A DNA stretch of 64,000 nucleotides from Cyclobacterium jeungdonense (GTDB lineage Bacteria > Bacteroidota > Bacteroidia > Cytophagales > Cyclobacteriaceae), in assembly GCF_010994275.1 (NCBI RefSeq), contig NZ_WMCD01000005.1, positions 310,001-374,000 on the forward strand. Direction: 5' to 3'. The number at the start of each line of letters is the position of its first letter. Within the stretch, counting starts at the first letter, position 1. The notes beneath the pieces were generated by a model. That model saw nothing but the letters and a program-made list of their open reading frames with translations. It did no database searches and was not told the origin of the DNA. Both the position numbers and the translations under genes were made by a program. Shown here piece by piece: positions 62,794 to 64,000 of this stretch.

Positions 62794-64000
62794 TCAAGGT
62801 TGGAGGTGTTTGTTGAGAAAGTTTACGGTAGCTTCATTCACCTCCACCATATTCGAAAATTTCATCCAATGATGGGTATCTCCGGGAATGACCAAATAGT
62901 CATAGGGTTTTCCCAACTCATCAAACCTTCTTACCAGGTCTGCGCTGTGGTAAAAAGCTACGTTTCGGTCATCGTCGGAATGGATGAACAAAACGGGTGA
63001 GGTCCATTGATCCAAATCAGCAATTGGCGATGATTCCCATGCGATCCGCTTGGCCTCCTCATAATCCGGTGCCACTTCAACACCCTCTGGCAGCTCGTAT
63101 CGATGGTCCATGTCGTGCACGCCGCTGATGTCAACGCCCACTTTGAACAAATCGGAATCCCGGGCAAGTGCCATAGCAGTCAAATAGCCCCCATAGGAGC
63201 CCCCATAGATTCCAATTCGCTCCGGGTTTACCTGCTCCAGACCAGCCAGGTACTGTCCGGCAGCTTTGATATCTTGGTACTCCGCGGCACCCTGGTAGTA
63301 GGTGCCGGAGGGGCGGTGGAACTCATAACCATAGCCAATACCCAACCGATAATTCACAGACAATACCACAAACCCCATTTCGGCCAGTTTTTGGTTGATC
63401 GCATAGGTATTGGAGTAATAATCCATGTAACTCCAGCCCAATAGCATCTGCCGTTGGGGTCCGCCATGAACGAAGACCACGGCAGGTTTCGGGCTGGTAT
63501 TATCCGAGGGCTCAAATAACTGTCCGTATACAGTGGTGCCATCTGCCGCTGTGAATTGCACCTGTTTCGGGCTAATCAGGTCCGCCTCAGGAAAATCTTC
63601 CGGAATCAGTTCTTCACCTAACAAACTAATCTCCCCTTCACTAAGGATTGCCGGTAGCAGGGGACGCTTTGGGGTAGCGGAGAAAAAGGCGATTTCATCT
63701 TCCCTCCCGGTGAACACCGGATAGGCCTCAATGCCCTTACCTGAAGTTTTCCATTCAAAAGATCCCGTAGTCAAATCCACTGTAGCCAAATGCCTTCTGT
63801 CCAGATCATCCGGGAGCTTTCCCCCATTAGCGGCAAAAACCAGGCTTTGTCCGTTGGGGTGCAGGCTGAGTTGCTCTACCATAAAGTCACCTGGCGTAAG
63901 CAAGACAGATGAATTGTTTCGAAGATCCCTGGAATAAAGGTGCGGCCAGCCGTCCTCATAGGATAAATAGACCAATTGATCCTTAATTGGCCAATGAAGG
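62794..64000 (-). CDS. S9-family prolyl oligopeptidase/dipeptidyl peptidase (5' part outside the window)
   Basis: At least 402 residues of a serine peptidase; the frame continues past the window end (LHWPIKDQLVYLSYEDGWPH), so the start is not visible. The visible propeller end has HLYSRDLRNNS and LHPNGQSLVFAANGG. The alpha/beta hydrolase domain contains VVFVHGGPQRQML, the nucleophile in YGGSYGGYLTAMAL, the Asp in LFIHSDDDRNVAFYHS and the His in IPGDTHHWM, so the triad is complete. The propeller-hydrolase order fits S9C/S9B peptidases, which in this phylum are often secreted. It converges with the ATP-grasp gene. Confidence 0.92.
   Translation of the reverse strand, partial: LHWPIKDQLVYLSYEDGWPHLYSRDLRNNSSVLLTPGDFMVEQLSLHPNGQSLVFAANGGKLPDDLDRRHLATVDLTTGSFEWKTSGKGIEAYPVFTGREDEIAFFSATPKRPLLPAILSEGEISLLGEELIPEDFPEADLISPKQVQFTAADGTTVYGQLFEPSDNTSPKPAVVFVHGGPQRQMLLGWSYMDYYSNTYAINQKLAEMGFVVLSVNYRLGIGYGYEFHRPSGTYYQGAAEYQDIKAAGQYLAGLEQVNPERIGIYGGSYGGYLTAMALARDSDLFKVGVDISGVHDMDHRYELPEGVEVAPDYEEAKRIAWESSPIADLDQWTSPVLFIHSDDDRNVAFYHSADLVRRFDELGKPYDYLVIPGDTHHWMKFSNMVEVNEATVNFLNKHLQP

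Noticed and set aside
1..64000. CRISPR arrays, tRNA, rRNA, insertion sequences, phage genes
   Set aside because: No spaced direct repeats, cloverleaf-like segments, transposase motifs or phage structural genes were seen on reading. A short RNA gene could still be missed without a covariance-model search.

Overview
The window reads as a chromosomal segment of a Bacteroidota bacterium, most likely a Cytophagales/Cyclobacteriaceae-type marine or soil glycan degrader. This is inferred from SusC/SusD genes, a GldE homologue in the HU-rng / mutY-ssb-gldE neighbourhood, AT-rich promoters resembling the Bacteroidota TTG-N20-TAnnTTTG consensus, few Shine-Dalgarno sequences, many lipoproteins, and a 29-residue AURKAIP1/COX24-like basic protein. 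No phage, transposase, CRISPR array, rRNA or tRNA gene was recognised.

Layout. (a) 1-9.8 kb: a glycan utilisation locus, probably for laminarin/beta-glucan: a divergent sensor with a reg_prop propeller and Y_Y_Y domain (cut by the window edge), then susC, susD, a PKD surface glycan-binding lipoprotein and a GH16 lipoprotein, closed by a strong terminator. (b) 10-20 kb: full-length DsbD, an M20 peptidase, oxyR divergent from an FbpABC-type iron importer, and a lipoprotein with two thioredoxin folds. (c) 20-23 kb: an AAA+/VWA pair with a GNAT acetyltransferase. (d) 23.5-30 kb: a core block with DUF805, rng, the small basic protein, a TPR protein and HU on the minus strand and mutY, ssb and gldE on the plus strand. 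(e) 30-36.3 kb: gltB-gltD. (f) 36.4-42.2 kb: an accessory and decaying stretch with a TonB-C-like secreted protein, an AraC remnant facing a frameshifted PepSY remnant, and two tandem leucine-rich-repeat lipoproteins whose promoters were duplicated with them. (g) 42.2-44.8 kb: an amidohydrolase, rnhA and a trmN6-like methyltransferase. (h) 45-50.3 kb: an AT-rich three-gene block of two GT4 glycosyltransferases (one fused to a second large domain) and a GH130-like mannoside phosphorylase/hydrolase. (i) 50.4-58.9 kb: mixed accessory genes: secreted EEP phosphatase/nuclease, macro domain, broken DUF4242 gene, interrupted collagen-like secreted protein, a TlpA-type redoxin overlapping a free-standing DsbD-alpha-like domain, a GHL-type TIM barrel, and three unrecognised envelope proteins. 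(j) 59.2-64 kb: an SDR-DUF2867 protein, a methyltransferase/ATP-grasp fusion, and the C-terminal part of an S9 peptidase cut by the window end.

How the parts fit. The SusCD locus would capture and cut an external beta-glucan. OxyR beside the iron importer suggests peroxide-linked iron uptake. DsbD, the redoxins and the DsbD-alpha protein form periplasmic thiol redox capacity. The most interesting candidates for undescribed biology are the GT4/GT4/GH130 block (a possible mannose-polymer cycle), the methyltransferase/ATP-grasp fusion, the unknown envelope trio at 56.2-58.9 kb and the collagen-like protein. All functions are read from sequence motifs without database searches.
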